Shown in pieces: positions 50,160 to 60,884 of a stretch of DNA of 64,000 nt. Within the stretch, counting starts at the first letter, position 1, and every line of letters begins with the position of its first letter. The notes beneath the pieces were generated by a model that saw only the letters and a program-made list of their open reading frames with translations, did no database searches and was not told the DNA's origin. The DNA is from an uncultured Sphingomonadaceae bacterium (GTDB lineage Bacteria > Pseudomonadota > Alphaproteobacteria > Sphingomonadales > Sphingomonadaceae): the NCBI GenBank assembly GCA_947501695.1, contig CANMWO010000003.1:583001-647000 (forward strand). The letters are read 5' to 3'. Both the position numbers and the translations under genes were made by a program.

Positions 50160-51458
50160 ATGCTTTCCGACGAAAAGCCTTCCGTTTGCGTTTTGGGTCT
50201 TGGCTATATTGGCCTACCGACAGCGGCCGTCATTGCACGGTCCGGGTGCTCGGTGCTCGGGGTCGATGTAACGGCCCATGTTGTCGATACGATCAACAGC
50301 GGTAAAATTCACATCGAGGAAGTTGATCTTGATGGCCTGGTTCAGGGCGTCGTGTCACGCGGTACCTTGCGGGCCTCGTTGCAGGTCGAACCAGCAGATG
50401 TTTTCGTAATTGCGGTACCAACGCCTTTTGGTGACAATCACGTGCCCGATACCAGTTACGTTATGGAAGCGGCCACAAATGTCGCAGCGGCGTTGAAAGC
50501 GGGCGATACCATAATCCTGGAATCGACCTCTCCCGTCGGAACAACGGAAAAAATGCGTGACTTGATTTCTCAATTGCGTCCCGATCTTAAAATACCGGGA
50601 TTGACCCAAGATATTCCCGATGTTGCCATTGCCTACTGTCCTGAGCGGGTATTGCCCGGAAAGATTCTTGAAGAGCTGACCAACAATGATCGCTGTTTAG
50701 GTGGTATTACGCCGCGCTGCGCCCGTAAAGCATTGGGCTTCTACCGGCGCTTTGTCAGAGGTGAATGTGTGACCACAACAGCGCGTGCGGCAGAGATGAC
50801 CAAGCTGGTTGAGAATAGCTATCGCGACGTCAATATAGCCTTCGCCAATGAACTTTCGATCGTTTCGGACGAAATGGACCTCGATGTGTGGGAGGTTATT
50901 CGCCTTGCCAATCGTCATCCCCGGGTCAACATATTGCAACCTGGGCCAGGTGTTGGCGGACATTGTATCGCGGTGGACCCATGGTTCATCATCCATGGCG
51001 CTCCTGAACATACACCGCTGATTCGGATCGCTCGTGAAGTGAATGACGGAAAAATTGGTCATGTGTTGGAACGGGCGTCGCTGATGATTGATGAAATGCC
51101 CGGCGTTTCAATTGCCTGCTTCGGTCTGGCGTTCAAAGCAAATATCGATGATTTCCGTGAAAGCCCTGCGCTAAAGATCGCTGCCAAACTAGCGCGGCGC
51201 TATGGCGGACGCATCAAGATTGTGGAACCTTATGCTAGCGAACTACCCGCAGCATTCGACGGAACCGGTGCAGAGCTGATCGACATCGACCACGCTTTAG
51301 AGAATTGTCCGGTCATGATCACCTTGACCGATCACGACATGTTCAAATCCATACCGCTAGACGAGCGTGCTGGTAAAACCGTCTATGATACGCGCGGAAT
51401 ATGGCCAGATCAGCCGGCTAATAGACACGCAGCCTCGGATCTTAGTATTGCCAGTTAA
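50160..51458 (+). CDS. wecC: UDP-N-acetyl-D-mannosamine dehydrogenase
   Basis: VCVLGLGYIGLPTAAVIARSGCSVLGVDV...PGPGVGGHCIAVDPWFII; start ATG at 50160. Confidence 0.93.
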   Translation: MLSDEKPSVCVLGLGYIGLPTAAVIARSGCSVLGVDVTAHVVDTINSGKIHIEEVDLDGLVQGVVSRGTLRASLQVEPADVFVIAVPTPFGDNHVPDTSYVMEAATNVAAALKAGDTIILESTSPVGTTEKMRDLISQLRPDLKIPGLTQDIPDVAIAYCPERVLPGKILEELTNNDRCLGGITPRCARKALGFYRRFVRGECVTTTARAAEMTKLVENSYRDVNIAFANELSIVSDEMDLDVWEVIRLANRHPRVNILQPGPGVGGHCIAVDPWFIIHGAPEHTPLIRIAREVNDGKIGHVLERASLMIDEMPGVSIACFGLAFKANIDDFRESPALKIAAKLARRYGGRIKIVEPYASELPAAFDGTGAELIDIDHALENCPVMITLTDHDMFKSIPLDERAGKTVYDTRGIWPDQPANRHAASDLSIAS

Positions 51459-51471
51459 TCGTTATGGTCCG

Positions 51472-52605
51472 CTAAACCTCATCCACCAACTCAGCCAATG
51501 TCGCCAAACATTCACGGGCCAGCAGTTTGCAGCGTTCCGGTGACCAACCTTGTTCGCTGTCCGGTAGATCGCGATTGTCCTTGAACGGCATTTCCAATGT
51601 CATCGCTATGGCGCCAAAGCGTTCGGCGACTTGGTTGGTGGACATCGAAAGATTGGCCTTGCCTTTGGCAGCGGTGGGGTAGCCCAGCTTAGTCTGGAAA
51701 TCAGGTGTGCGCGCCGCCAGACGGTCGCGATAGGCGTTATATTTACGCCCCATTTCGTCAGTCCAACTGGGTATACCTTCAAATCCGGCGATAAACACAG
51801 CCGGGATCGCTTCATCGCCATGGACGTCCATAGCAAAATCAACACCGCTTTCGTCCATTGCATTTCGCACGCATAAGACCTCGGGGCTTTTCTCAAGACT
51901 CGGCTCATGCCACTCGCGGTTGAGGTTGGTACCGGTGTTATTGGTTCGCAAATGACCGGAAAACGAACCATCTGGGTTCATGTTGGGAATGATATGGAAC
52001 TGACATTTTTGCAGTAAGGCACGGGCATGCGGGTCAGTCGGATCGACAAGCATTTCCAGCGCGCCTTCCATCCACCATTCGGCCATGCTCTCGCCGGGAT
52101 GCTGCCGGGCGTAGAGCCAAACTTGTTTCTCACCATCGCCCATAGAAAGGCAATCAATCGGTTGCCCGTCCAATGAATGACCCAAAGTGCGGCATGCAAC
52201 ACCTTCAACTGATGCCACTTCTGCAATCAGGTCATGATGGCGGTCCATGCTATATGGCGCGAAATAGGCGAACCAGACGATGTTACTGGTCGCGGTATAG
52301 ATTATCGAAAGCGTTCCCTTGTTCTCGTCATAACTGCTGTCGGCGCGGCCCCAATATTCTCGGTCTTCGCTCACACAGGCGTTATAATTAGGCCAGCCTT
52401 GCGGGTAGGCGGAATCTTTCAGGCCGTTGATGTTGAGTTCAAGTGTGTCTCCGATTTCGCATGTGACGCGAAAATGGAACCATTGGCGAAACTCGCTGTC
52501 TTTGTCCTTGCGGATGGAGAGTTCGGCTCTGCTGCCGGCAATCTCGTGGACGTTGATATTTCCGCTATCGAAAGCGGCGGTGATCTGTATATTTTTGGTG
52601 CTCAT
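51472..52605 (-). CDS. M14 family zinc carboxypeptidase, cytosolic-carboxypeptidase (Nna1/AGBL)-like
   Basis: N-terminal beta-sandwich domain ([25 protein letters not shown]) and zinc ligands [11 protein letters not shown] ... DVHGDE. Confidence 0.88.
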   Translation of the reverse strand: MSTKNIQITAAFDSGNINVHEIAGSRAELSIRKDKDSEFRQWFHFRVTCEIGDTLELNINGLKDSAYPQGWPNYNACVSEDREYWGRADSSYDENKGTLSIIYTATSNIVWFAYFAPYSMDRHHDLIAEVASVEGVACRTLGHSLDGQPIDCLSMGDGEKQVWLYARQHPGESMAEWWMEGALEMLVDPTDPHARALLQKCQFHIIPNMNPDGSFSGHLRTNNTGTNLNREWHEPSLEKSPEVLCVRNAMDESGVDFAMDVHGDEAIPAVFIAGFEGIPSWTDEMGRKYNAYRDRLAARTPDFQTKLGYPTAAKGKANLSMSTNQVAERFGAIAMTLEMPFKDNRDLPDSEQGWSPERCKLLARECLATLAELVDEV

Positions 52606-53204
52606 GGCACTCTGATAGTGGTTCCTGACTCTCCGGGGAAGTCCCTGAATAACGCTTCAGCCAATTTAGCGGCTGCCAGACCGGGTTGTGATGCTGGTGA
52701 GCCGTCCTTTGCCTCTACAGATGACCGGCCTTCCCAGATGGTTTGGCCGTCGGCGCGGCGTGTGATGCGGACGGATAATTCGGTTGCGATTTTGTCCTTG
52801 GGCTTTCCGCTCAAATTGATGCCGATGCCTAGGCCAACGCCGGAACCATAGCTGCCGGTGCTACCGCCAACGCCAACCGATACCGGAGAACGTCCGCCGC
52901 CAGCCGAGAGGCGGCTTTGTTCGACAGAGACCCGCGCGACATATTCACCATTGGCTGCGTCGGTCCCGGGATCGGAAAATCCGACCCGCTGTAATTCTCG
53001 CCGGACCGCCGCTTCATAGGCGCCCTGTTCCAGTGTTCGGCCTTCACTCTCAACCGATGACGAGACAATAGCCACGGTTCCGGTGGGTATTTGCGTGTCC
53101 TGTGCATTGTGAAAGCGGGTGACATCCACCGGTGGCGTCGTCGCGACACAAGCGGTCATCGACAAGGATAATGCTGCGATCCCAAATAGCTTTTGTAGTG
53201 ACAT
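52602..53204 (-). CDS. DUF4136-like lipoprotein
   Basis: Lipobox LSMTAC; VDVTRFH...[15 protein letters not shown]; start at 53204. Confidence 0.75.
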   Translation of the reverse strand: MSLQKLFGIAALSLSMTACVATTPPVDVTRFHNAQDTQIPTGTVAIVSSSVESEGRTLEQGAYEAAVRRELQRVGFSDPGTDAANGEYVARVSVEQSRLSAGGGRSPVSVGVGGSTGSYGSGVGLGIGINLSGKPKDKIATELSVRITRRADGQTIWEGRSSVEAKDGSPASQPGLAAAKLAEALFRDFPGESGTTIRVP

Positions 53205-53355
53205 GATATTGTAACTCCCGACCAACTGTGCGCCATAGTAGCTGAATTTCTGAACTCCGGACGTAAATAATTGCATCCGTATGGCTCTGTGGTTAACCGA
53301 ATGAGCAGTTTTGCCTGATATGGCGTCTAAATTATCGGAATTTTGAGGAAACACT

Positions 53356-54360
53356 ATGTCGGATCGCTTCACAATATTGGTCACGGGCGGAGCAGGCTAT
53401 ATTGGCAGTCATGCCGTTTTGGCGCTGAAAGATGCAGGCTGGCCGGTTGCTGTGATCGACAATCTCACCACTGGTTTTCGATGGGCAGTGCCTGATGATG
53501 TTGCCTTTTATGCAGGCGATATTGAAGATGCGGCATTGGTCCAAAAGATCATAAAAGAACAAAATATCGGCGCGATCATGCACTTTGCCGGGTCGATTAT
53601 CGTACCGGAATCTGTCGAAAACCCACTAAAATATTATCATAATAATAGCGCGAAAAGTCGCAGTCTGATTGATGCGGCTGTTACCGGCGGGGTTAAGCAT
53701 TTCATCTTCTCATCAACGGCTGCAACCTATGGCATTCCAGAAGAAAGCCCGGTTAGCGAACAAACACCGCAAGTGCCGATCAATCCCTATGGCATGTCGA
53801 AATTGATGACCGAACATATGTTGCGCGACGTATCAGCGGCCTACGACTTTAATTTCTGTGCTTTGCGCTATTTCAATGTGGCGGGTGCTGATCCGAAAGC
53901 ACGAACCGGTCAATCGACAGCAGGCGCGACTCATCTGATTAAAGTCGCTGTCGAGGCGGCTTTGGGCAAGCGGGACAGCGTTGGTGTATTCGGGACCGAT
54001 TATGACACACCCGATGGAACTGGCGTGCGTGACTATATTCATGTTTCCGATTTGGCGGCGGCCCATGTGCTTGCGCTGGAAGCCTTAATTGCTGATCCAG
54101 ATCAGAATCACCTGCTTAACTGTGGTTATGGTCGCGGGTTTTCGGTCCTTGAAGTTCTCGATGCTGTAGACCGTGTCACGAATCTCAAGATTTCCCGCAA
54201 GTTGGAAGGCCGCCGCGCGGGCGACCCCGATTCGCTGATTTCGGACAATAGTGCGATCATGAAACGCTTCCCATGGCAGCCCCAATATGCAGATTTGGAT
54301 AAAATTGTGACCCATGCACTGGCTTGGGAGCGTAAATTGGGTGAAATTCGCGGGGAATAA
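53356..54360 (+). CDS. galE: UDP-glucose 4-epimerase
   Basis: ILVTGGAGYIGSHAVLALKDAGWPVAVIDNLTTG; YGMSK; FNVAGAD. Confidence 0.95.
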   Translation: MSDRFTILVTGGAGYIGSHAVLALKDAGWPVAVIDNLTTGFRWAVPDDVAFYAGDIEDAALVQKIIKEQNIGAIMHFAGSIIVPESVENPLKYYHNNSAKSRSLIDAAVTGGVKHFIFSSTAATYGIPEESPVSEQTPQVPINPYGMSKLMTEHMLRDVSAAYDFNFCALRYFNVAGADPKARTGQSTAGATHLIKVAVEAALGKRDSVGVFGTDYDTPDGTGVRDYIHVSDLAAAHVLALEALIADPDQNHLLNCGYGRGFSVLEVLDAVDRVTNLKISRKLEGRRAGDPDSLISDNSAIMKRFPWQPQYADLDKIVTHALAWERKLGEIRGE

Positions 54361-54478
54361 GTCCCCTCAATGCTTGACTTTGGCGGATCACAACCCTAAT
54401 CGCCCCTTCTGATCAAGACGGGCTGCATATAGCTTTGACCGTTTTCAACAAATTTACAAATTAAGGCGTGGTACCAAA

Positions 54479-54604
54479 ATGAAAGTCCGCAACTCTTTGA
54501 AGTCGCTCAAAAACCGTCATCGGGACTGCCGCGTGATTCGTCGTCGTGGCCGCACCTATGTGATCAACAAAACGAATCGCCGGTTCAAAGCGCGCCAAGG
54601 CTAA
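54479..54604 (+). CDS. rpmJ: 50S ribosomal protein L36 (41 aa; absent from the supplied ORF track)
   Basis: ATG at 54479: [41 protein letters not shown]; zinc-ligand-poor (C-minus) type. Confidence 0.95.
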   Translation: MKVRNSLKSLKNRHRDCRVIRRRGRTYVINKTNRRFKARQG

Positions 54605-54613
54605 ATTCGTTTC

Positions 54614-55240
54614 GTGGCAGAAATGACTGCCATTTCCAAAATTGACACGGTTATTTTCGATGTAGGCAATGTTCTATATCGCTGGGATTTACGCTGCCTT
54701 TTTCAAAAGCTCATTGATGATGCAGACGAACTCAATTGGTTCCTGCTTAACGTCGTGACGCCCGAATGGCATTTTCAGCATGATGCCGGACGTCCGCTGG
54801 CTGATATGCTGCCGGAACGGATCGCACAATTTCCACAATATGAAGCACATATAAATGCTTATGCCGCGCGGTTTAATGAAACTATTCCGGGACCCGTTGC
54901 AGGCTCGTTGGCGCTGGTAGAGCAACTCGCAGCCAATGGCGTTTCGCTTTTTGGGATCACCAATTTCGGTTCGGAATTTTGGCAAGGCTTCCGGCCAACT
55001 GCTGCTATATTTGATCATTTCTCGGACATCGTGGTCTCCGGCGATGAAAAACTGCTGAAGCCTGATGCTGCGATATACGAGTTGGCGCTGAAGCGCTTTG
55101 ATGTCGGTGCGGATCAATGTTTGTTTGTTGATGACCGGCTGGAAAATATCGAAGGAGCCGAGGCGCAAGGTATCAAGGGGCATCATTTTCAAGATTCGGT
55201 GATGCTGGAGCAGGAGCTTAAAGCGCTCGCATTATTATAA
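54614..55240 (+). CDS. HAD-IA family hydrolase
   Basis: TVIFDVGNVLYRWD, GITNF, KLLKPDAAIYELAL, LFVDDRLENIEGA. Confidence 0.9.
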   Translation: MAEMTAISKIDTVIFDVGNVLYRWDLRCLFQKLIDDADELNWFLLNVVTPEWHFQHDAGRPLADMLPERIAQFPQYEAHINAYAARFNETIPGPVAGSLALVEQLAANGVSLFGITNFGSEFWQGFRPTAAIFDHFSDIVVSGDEKLLKPDAAIYELALKRFDVGADQCLFVDDRLENIEGAEAQGIKGHHFQDSVMLEQELKALALL

Positions 55241-55458
55241 TTAGTCAATTCAGCAAATGATGGAGACAAGAATCGGGCGCTGCTGCCAGACCTATTTTAT
55301 CGAACGCTAAGCTCCATCATATTATCAGGCTGCTTCTCTTACGCAAAATATTCGTTGCGCCATAAAGCATGATCCGCCAAATTTGCCGCCTATAGCGTTT
55401 CTAAGACTGTCACAGCTCACTTAAGAACGATGAAGCTGGACAAAAGAGAGGAAATTAA

Positions 55459-56232
55459 ATGCTTCGTCAAACAGCCGCAAGCCTAGTATTCATCGCCGCC
55501 GCACTTGTTGCGCCGCAATTGGCAAACGCAAAGTCAGGGCCTTCCGAAATTGCCGCGATGCCGATGCCGGAGTTGACAATCTATCACCTCGAAGGACGGC
55601 GGTCCGAACGGATCGTTTGGCTCATGGAAGAGTTAGGCCTGCCATATAAGCTGGAATATGTTCGCGGCAGCCTGGCCGCTTCCATGGCTAAAGTACACGC
55701 TCTGGGCCATGAAATGCCAATGGTGCCGACGGTAGTAATTGACGACCAGATTCTGGTCGAATCAGGCGCCATTGTTGAAACCATCCTGAATCGCTATGCG
55801 CCCGGTAAGTTGGTTCCGGCACGCGACAGCAAATATTATGCGGAACATCTCATGTGGATGCATTATGCGGAAGGCTCTCTGGCTGCCCGTTTGTTCAGCG
55901 ACTATCGGGCATGGCGGACTAAGCCGCCGACCGTTAGATCGAGATTTGTTGATAGCGAGGCGGTGGTTCAGTTTTCAGAGAATTATCTGGCGAAAAACCC
56001 CTGGTTTGGAGGGCCGGAATTTTCTTCGGCCGACATTATGATGATGTTCCCGCTCAACGTGGCCACCGGGTTGAATCTCGTCGATAAAGAGAAATTCCCG
56101 AACATCGCCGCATGGAAGCTGAAAATTCAGGATCGTCCAGCCTATAAGAGAATGCTAGCGGCGGCACGCCCGGACGGAATGATCGGAAACTTACCGCCTA
56201 TTACCCAGCGGCCGCCATCGGAACGCAAATAG
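55459..56232 (+). CDS. Glutathione S-transferase-like protein with predicted Sec signal peptide
   Basis: MLRQTAASLVFIAAALVAPQLANAKS leader, then ELTIYHLEGRRSERIVWLMEELGLPYKLEYV...MPMVPTVVIDDQILVESGAIVETIL. Confidence 0.85.
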   Translation: MLRQTAASLVFIAAALVAPQLANAKSGPSEIAAMPMPELTIYHLEGRRSERIVWLMEELGLPYKLEYVRGSLAASMAKVHALGHEMPMVPTVVIDDQILVESGAIVETILNRYAPGKLVPARDSKYYAEHLMWMHYAEGSLAARLFSDYRAWRTKPPTVRSRFVDSEAVVQFSENYLAKNPWFGGPEFSSADIMMMFPLNVATGLNLVDKEKFPNIAAWKLKIQDRPAYKRMLAAARPDGMIGNLPPITQRPPSERK

Positions 56233-56260
56233 AATCACTTTTGACCGATAGGCGTTGAAG

Positions 56261-57712
56261 TTAGTTTCGCTTCAACTCATTCCCGCTCAAGCGGACAACA
56301 TGCAGCAAGTTAGTCGATCCCGGCGTGCCAAAGGGTACGCCGGCGCAAACAATCAGTCGTGACCCTGCTTCGCCGAGCTTGTGGCGTAATGCCATGCGTT
56401 TGGCTTTGGCGATCATTTCCTCGAAATCGCTGACATCGCGAGTGACGACGGCATGGGCGCCCCATAACAGGCCGACCCGCCGCGCAGTGCGGCGATCAGG
56501 GGTCAATACCAACAGAGGTACTGAAGGGCGTTCGCGGGCCATGCGCCGGGCGGTCGATCCAGATTTGGTGAAGCAAACAATCGCTGATGTCTTAACCGTC
56601 CGGGCAATATTATAGCTGGCCGCGGCAAGCGCATCGGCGGTTGTTTCATCGGGCACGGTTTCGGTGAAGTGCACGCGCTCAGCATAGGAAGCATCGCTTT
56701 CCACCTGCATCGCTATCCGGTCCATCATGTCTGCTGCTTCGATCGGCCAATCGCCCACAGCGGATTCTGCCGACAGCATGATCGCATCGGCGCCGTCATA
56801 GATGGCGGTCGCGACATCAGACACTTCGGCGCGGGTTGGTGTCGGTGAGGTGATCATGGATTCAAGCATCTGGGTCGCCACGACCACGGGTCGGCCCAGC
56901 CTGCGTGCGGCGGCGACAATTTTCTTCTGTAGCGGCGGCACCTGTTCGGGCAGTAATTCTACACCCAGATCACCGCGCGCGACCATAACGGCGTCGGACA
57001 ATTCCAATATTTCTTCGAGCCGGTCGATGGCCGCCGGCTTTTCAATTTTTGCCAGCAAAGCCGCCTTTCCACCAATCAGCGTGCGGGCTTCTGCGACATC
57101 TTCGGGTCGCTGCACGAAACTCAGCGCGATCCAGTCGACATCTTGGCCCAGCGCGAAGGTCAGATCCTTGCGATCCTTGTCGGTCAGCGAACTTACTGGC
57201 AGCACGACTTCAGGAACATTGACGCCTTTGCGGTCCGAAATTGGTCCACCAACAATCACCTTTGTCTCAACGCTCTTGCCATTTGTCTTTGTGACTTCCA
57301 GCCGGATTTTCCCGTCGTCGAGTAGTAAGCTATGGCCGGGCTGCAGCGTTTCGACAATTTCGCGATGTGGCAAGTTGACTCGCTTCGCATCGCCTTTTGT
57401 CTTTTCCAGGTCGAGCGTGAATTTAGCGCCAGTTTTTAAGGTGACCGGCGCTTTTGCAAATGTTCCGATACGTAATTTGGGTCCCTGCAAGTCCGCGAGG
57501 ATTGTTATTGGCCGGCCAACCTTCTTTTCCAGTGCGCGAATAGACTTTACATTTTCGGCATGTGCCGTGTGCTCGCCGTGGCTCATGTTCATGCGAAAGG
57601 CATCGACGCCAGCCTTGTACATTTTCTCGATCATGGCCGGACTACCGCTGGCCGGCCCAAGGGTCGCGAGTACCTTTACTTTACGGTCGCGGGAGAACAT
57701 ATGCGATGCCAT
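56261..57712 (-). CDS. pyk: Pyruvate kinase
   Basis: KVLATLGPASGSPAMIEKMYKAGVDAFRMNMSHG; DLQGPKLRIG; MVARGDLGVEL. Confidence 0.96.
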   Translation of the reverse strand: MASHMFSRDRKVKVLATLGPASGSPAMIEKMYKAGVDAFRMNMSHGEHTAHAENVKSIRALEKKVGRPITILADLQGPKLRIGTFAKAPVTLKTGAKFTLDLEKTKGDAKRVNLPHREIVETLQPGHSLLLDDGKIRLEVTKTNGKSVETKVIVGGPISDRKGVNVPEVVLPVSSLTDKDRKDLTFALGQDVDWIALSFVQRPEDVAEARTLIGGKAALLAKIEKPAAIDRLEEILELSDAVMVARGDLGVELLPEQVPPLQKKIVAAARRLGRPVVVATQMLESMITSPTPTRAEVSDVATAIYDGADAIMLSAESAVGDWPIEAADMMDRIAMQVESDASYAERVHFTETVPDETTADALAAASYNIARTVKTSAIVCFTKSGSTARRMARERPSVPLLVLTPDRRTARRVGLLWGAHAVVTRDVSDFEEMIAKAKRMALRHKLGEAGSRLIVCAGVPFGTPGSTNLLHVVRLSGNELKRN

Positions 57713-57801
57713 CGAAAATTCCTGTATTGGCGCGTTGAATTGACGCGTGTTAGCGTCGAATCATGACAGGAAAAAAACAAAAAGCAACGGAAGCATGAAC
57801 T

Positions 57802-58110
57802 ATGACGGACCAAATTTCTGATGCAGCAGCTGCGGCGGCCTTTCGCCGCTTGGTTACCCATTTGCAGCACCGCCATGACGCGGAAAATATTGACCTGATG
57901 GGGCTTGCCGGTTTCTGCCGCAACTGTCTTGCCGATTGGGTGTTGGAGGCTACCAATGATGCGGGTGGCAATATGTCCAAGGAAGACGCGCGTCAGGCGA
58001 TACACGGTATGCCGTCATCGGAATGGAAGAAAAACTACCAGACCGAAGCGACGCCCGAAAAATTGCAGCGGATGAAGGAAAGCGTAGCCAAAAACGCAGC
58101 AGCGGATTAA
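57802..58110 (+). CDS. DUF1244 domain-containing protein
   Basis: FRRLVTHLQHRHDAENIDLMGLAGFCRNCLADWVLEA. Confidence 0.85.
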   Translation: MTDQISDAAAAAAFRRLVTHLQHRHDAENIDLMGLAGFCRNCLADWVLEATNDAGGNMSKEDARQAIHGMPSSEWKKNYQTEATPEKLQRMKESVAKNAAAD

Positions 58111-58155
58111 AGACAGCGTCCGAATCCAAAAATAGTATTTCTAGGGAATTTGAGA

Positions 58156-58398
58156 ATGAGTGAAGGCAATGTTGCCGCAGACCAGCTGCGTCTATTTATC
58201 GAACGTATTGAGCGGCTGGAAGAAGAGAAAAAGGGTATCGCTGACGATATTCGCGATGTCTATTCCGAAGCCAAATCAACCGGCTTTGACGCCAAGATCA
58301 TGCGCCAGATCGTTCGCTTGCGCAAAATGGAAACCCATGACCGTCAGGAAATGGAAGCGATACTCGACACCTATAAATCGGCCCTTGGTATAGCTTAG
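58156..58398 (+). CDS. gapR: DUF2312 domain protein, GapR-like nucleoid-associated protein
   Basis: [56 protein letters not shown] at 58156. Confidence 0.9.
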   Translation: MSEGNVAADQLRLFIERIERLEEEKKGIADDIRDVYSEAKSTGFDAKIMRQIVRLRKMETHDRQEMEAILDTYKSALGIA

Positions 58399-58440
58399 CC
58401 ATTGGGCTAATATCCGTCCTTTAACGGCGGGAGAGCAAGC

Positions 58441-58761
58441 ATGATTGTCACCACAACCCCAAGTATCGAAGGACGAGCGATACGCGATTATCGCGGTATC
58501 GTAATTGGGGAAGTGATTGTCGGCGCGAACCTGTTCCGCGATCTGTTTGCCAGCATCACCGACATTGTTGGTGGCCGGTCGGGCAAATATGAAAATGTTT
58601 TAAAACGGGCTCGGGACGAGGCACTGGCGGAAATGGAAGCCGAAGCTGCCAAAGTTGGTGCCAATGCGGTGGTAGGCGTTGACCTTGATTATGAGGTCGT
58701 GGGTGACAAAGGTTCTATGTTGATGGTATCTGCATCCGGAACCGCGGTTGTTACCGGCTAG
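58441..58761 (+). CDS. YbjQ family (heavy-metal-binding domain) protein
   Basis: [51 protein letters not shown]. Confidence 0.92.
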   Translation: MIVTTTPSIEGRAIRDYRGIVIGEVIVGANLFRDLFASITDIVGGRSGKYENVLKRARDEALAEMEAEAAKVGANAVVGVDLDYEVVGDKGSMLMVSASGTAVVTG

Positions 58762-59537
58762 AGGACGTCCGGCCGCGTCAGCAGCACGTAGACCAGCCCG
58801 CTGGTTGCCAGAAGATTATAGGCCATGTGCATGGCGATATTGGCCCACCAGCCATAGCGGATTCGGGCATAGCCCCAGATCAAGCCGCCCACCGTCTGCG
58901 GCAGAACAAAAGGCAGCAGCGCGGCGGGATTGTCACCGGCATAGTTGAACACATGCATGGAGCCAAAGAGCAGGGCCTGGATCCAGAAGACTGCCGGGAA
59001 AATCCGGACATACCAGCTTGGCACCGGCCGTTTCCATAGTGCTATCACACAGATCAAAACGACACCGGCGATGACCGCCAACAGTACCATTGTGCCCATA
59101 GCAGCGGGCCCGGGCCATCCCAATTGCTCGTAGCTATATGTCAGGGCCATCCATAATATGAGCCCGAAAAAGGGGATCAGGAGCCTTGGCGAACCGCTTA
59201 GCCACAACCGGAACATCAGCTCTTCGACAATCGGCCCGGCGATTACGACGATGAGAAAAAGCTGCCAGACCGGGCGCTGAAATAGGTCTGACATGCTGTT
59301 TGACATGGAGATATCGAAAGCCAGCATGATCGGGAGTAATATAATCGCGATTGCCGCTACGATCATGCAATTGATCAAGAAAAGCCAGATAAGGTCGCTT
59401 GGCCTTCCCGTCATTTGCCTTTTTATTTGCACGCCGTCATTGGCAAGTTTCGGCGCGCGCAGAAATGCTAAAAGATCGCGGGTTGTCGCCGTTAGACGGC
59501 CGATGGCCCATCCAATGGTTGAGTTGGGTTCGAACAT
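58758..59537 (-). CDS. CPBP family intramembrane metalloprotease
   Basis: [13 protein letters not shown] (EExxxR) and [13 protein letters not shown] motifs. Confidence 0.88.
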   Translation of the reverse strand: MFEPNSTIGWAIGRLTATTRDLLAFLRAPKLANDGVQIKRQMTGRPSDLIWLFLINCMIVAAIAIILLPIMLAFDISMSNSMSDLFQRPVWQLFLIVVIAGPIVEELMFRLWLSGSPRLLIPFFGLILWMALTYSYEQLGWPGPAAMGTMVLLAVIAGVVLICVIALWKRPVPSWYVRIFPAVFWIQALLFGSMHVFNYAGDNPAALLPFVLPQTVGGLIWGYARIRYGWWANIAMHMAYNLLATSGLVYVLLTRPDVL

Positions 59538-59583
59538 GCGGCAAAGAGCCTCAATAACAACAATTCAGGTACGGACGAATCAT

Positions 59584-60333
59584 ATGGCAGGCCATAGTAA
59601 ATTTAACAATATCAAGCACCGCAAGGGCGCGCAGGATAAAAAGCGCTCGGCGGCATTCTCAAAACTCAGTCGCGAGATTACTGTGGCCGCAAAATCGGGC
59701 ATGCCTGATCCGGATATGAACCCGCGTCTGCGTCTCGCGGTCAACAATGCCAAAGCGGTATCCATGCCAAAGGATGGTATACAACGGGCAATTGACAAGG
59801 CCTCGGCCAATGAAGGCGATGATTATAATGAGGTTCGCTATGAGGGCTTTGGCCCCGGCGGTGTATCATTGATTATCGAAACCCTCACTGACAATACCAA
59901 TCGCACCTATACCAATGTCCGCACAATCATGTCGCGCAATGGTGGCAATGTCGGCGAGTCCGGTTCTGTCAGCCACGGCTTTGATCGGGTCGGCTATGTG
60001 CAATATTCAGCCGAAGCGGGCAGCGAGGACAAAGTTCTGGAAGCCGCGATGGAAGCAGGCGCAGAAGATATTTCGTCCGATGAAGACGGCCATGAAATCT
60101 GGACCGCGATGGAAGATTTGCATGAAGTTGCCGGCGCATTGGAAAAATCGCTCGGCGAAGCGAAAAGCGTCAAACTCGCTTGGCGTCCCTCGGTGCAGGT
60201 TGAAGTGAATTTGGAGCAGGCGGAAACATTGCTTACGCTCATCGATTTGCTGGAAGATGATGACGATGTTCAGACCATCTGGGGCAATTATGATGTGCCC
60301 GACGAGATCATGGAAAAACTGAACGCCGAGTGA
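59584..60333 (+). CDS. YebC/PmpR family transcriptional regulator/translation factor
   Basis: [37 protein letters not shown]; start at 59584, not ORF-track 59293. Confidence 0.95.
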   Translation: MAGHSKFNNIKHRKGAQDKKRSAAFSKLSREITVAAKSGMPDPDMNPRLRLAVNNAKAVSMPKDGIQRAIDKASANEGDDYNEVRYEGFGPGGVSLIIETLTDNTNRTYTNVRTIMSRNGGNVGESGSVSHGFDRVGYVQYSAEAGSEDKVLEAAMEAGAEDISSDEDGHEIWTAMEDLHEVAGALEKSLGEAKSVKLAWRPSVQVEVNLEQAETLLTLIDLLEDDDDVQTIWGNYDVPDEIMEKLNAE

Positions 60334-60343
60334 TTATGAAGCC

Positions 60344-60826
60344 ATGATTATCCTGGGCCTCGATCCCGGCCTTGGCACAACCGGCTGGGGTGTGATCAGC
60401 GTCGACGGCAACCGGCTATCACATATCGCCAATGGGCAGATAAAGACCGATCCGAAAATGCAGCTGGCGAGCCGGTTGCTGAAGATTGATCTCGAACTGA
60501 CCGACCTGATGCTGGAATATAAACCGGACGCGGCGGCGGTTGAGGAAGTGTTCGTCAACAGCAATCCGCAAAGCACCTTGAAATTGGGACAGGCGCGCGG
60601 TGTTGTGTTGCTTGGCGCGTCGCGTTCCGGCCTTGAAGTCGGTGAATATGCGGCGCGGGCGGTCAAAAAATCGGTCGTTGGCGTGGGTAAGGCGGACAAG
60701 GATCAGGTGCAGGCGATGATCAAAATCTTGCTGCCGGGCGTGAAGCTCGCCGGCGAAGATGCGGCCGATGCACTCGCCGTGGCGATCACCCATGCTCATA
60801 TGGGCGCGCATCATCGCGGGCGTTGA
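60344..60826 (+). CDS. ruvC: Crossover junction endodeoxyribonuclease RuvC
   Basis: [39 protein letters not shown]. Confidence 0.96.
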   Translation: MIILGLDPGLGTTGWGVISVDGNRLSHIANGQIKTDPKMQLASRLLKIDLELTDLMLEYKPDAAAVEEVFVNSNPQSTLKLGQARGVVLLGASRSGLEVGEYAARAVKKSVVGVGKADKDQVQAMIKILLPGVKLAGEDAADALAVAITHAHMGAHHRGR

Positions 60827-60884
60827 GACGGAAAAGAACAAAACAAAAACTCGACAGATTCGCCTGCCGCGCTAAAACACTATC

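Noticed and set aside
52234-52851. 205-aa plus-strand ORF spanning the M14 peptidase/DUF4136 junction
   Set aside because: Antisense to two well-supported genes, no domain features
22850-54360. Second att copy of the tRNA-Ser 3' end bounding an island
   Set aside because: No repeat of gggttcgaatccctccgtgtcctcca was spotted by eye in the window; it needs a computational search
54365-54400. Possible sigma-70-like promoter (cttgac-N17-ctaatc) upstream of rpmJ
   Set aside because: Plausible but only a partial match; no TSS evidence
56802-57743. 313-aa Ser-rich plus-strand ORF opposite pyk
   Set aside because: Ser/Arg-rich composition typical of a reverse-strand artefact
59293-59583. N-terminal 97-aa extension of YebC in the ORF track
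   Set aside because: YebC proteins begin [15 protein letters not shown]; the extension overlaps the antisense CPBP gene
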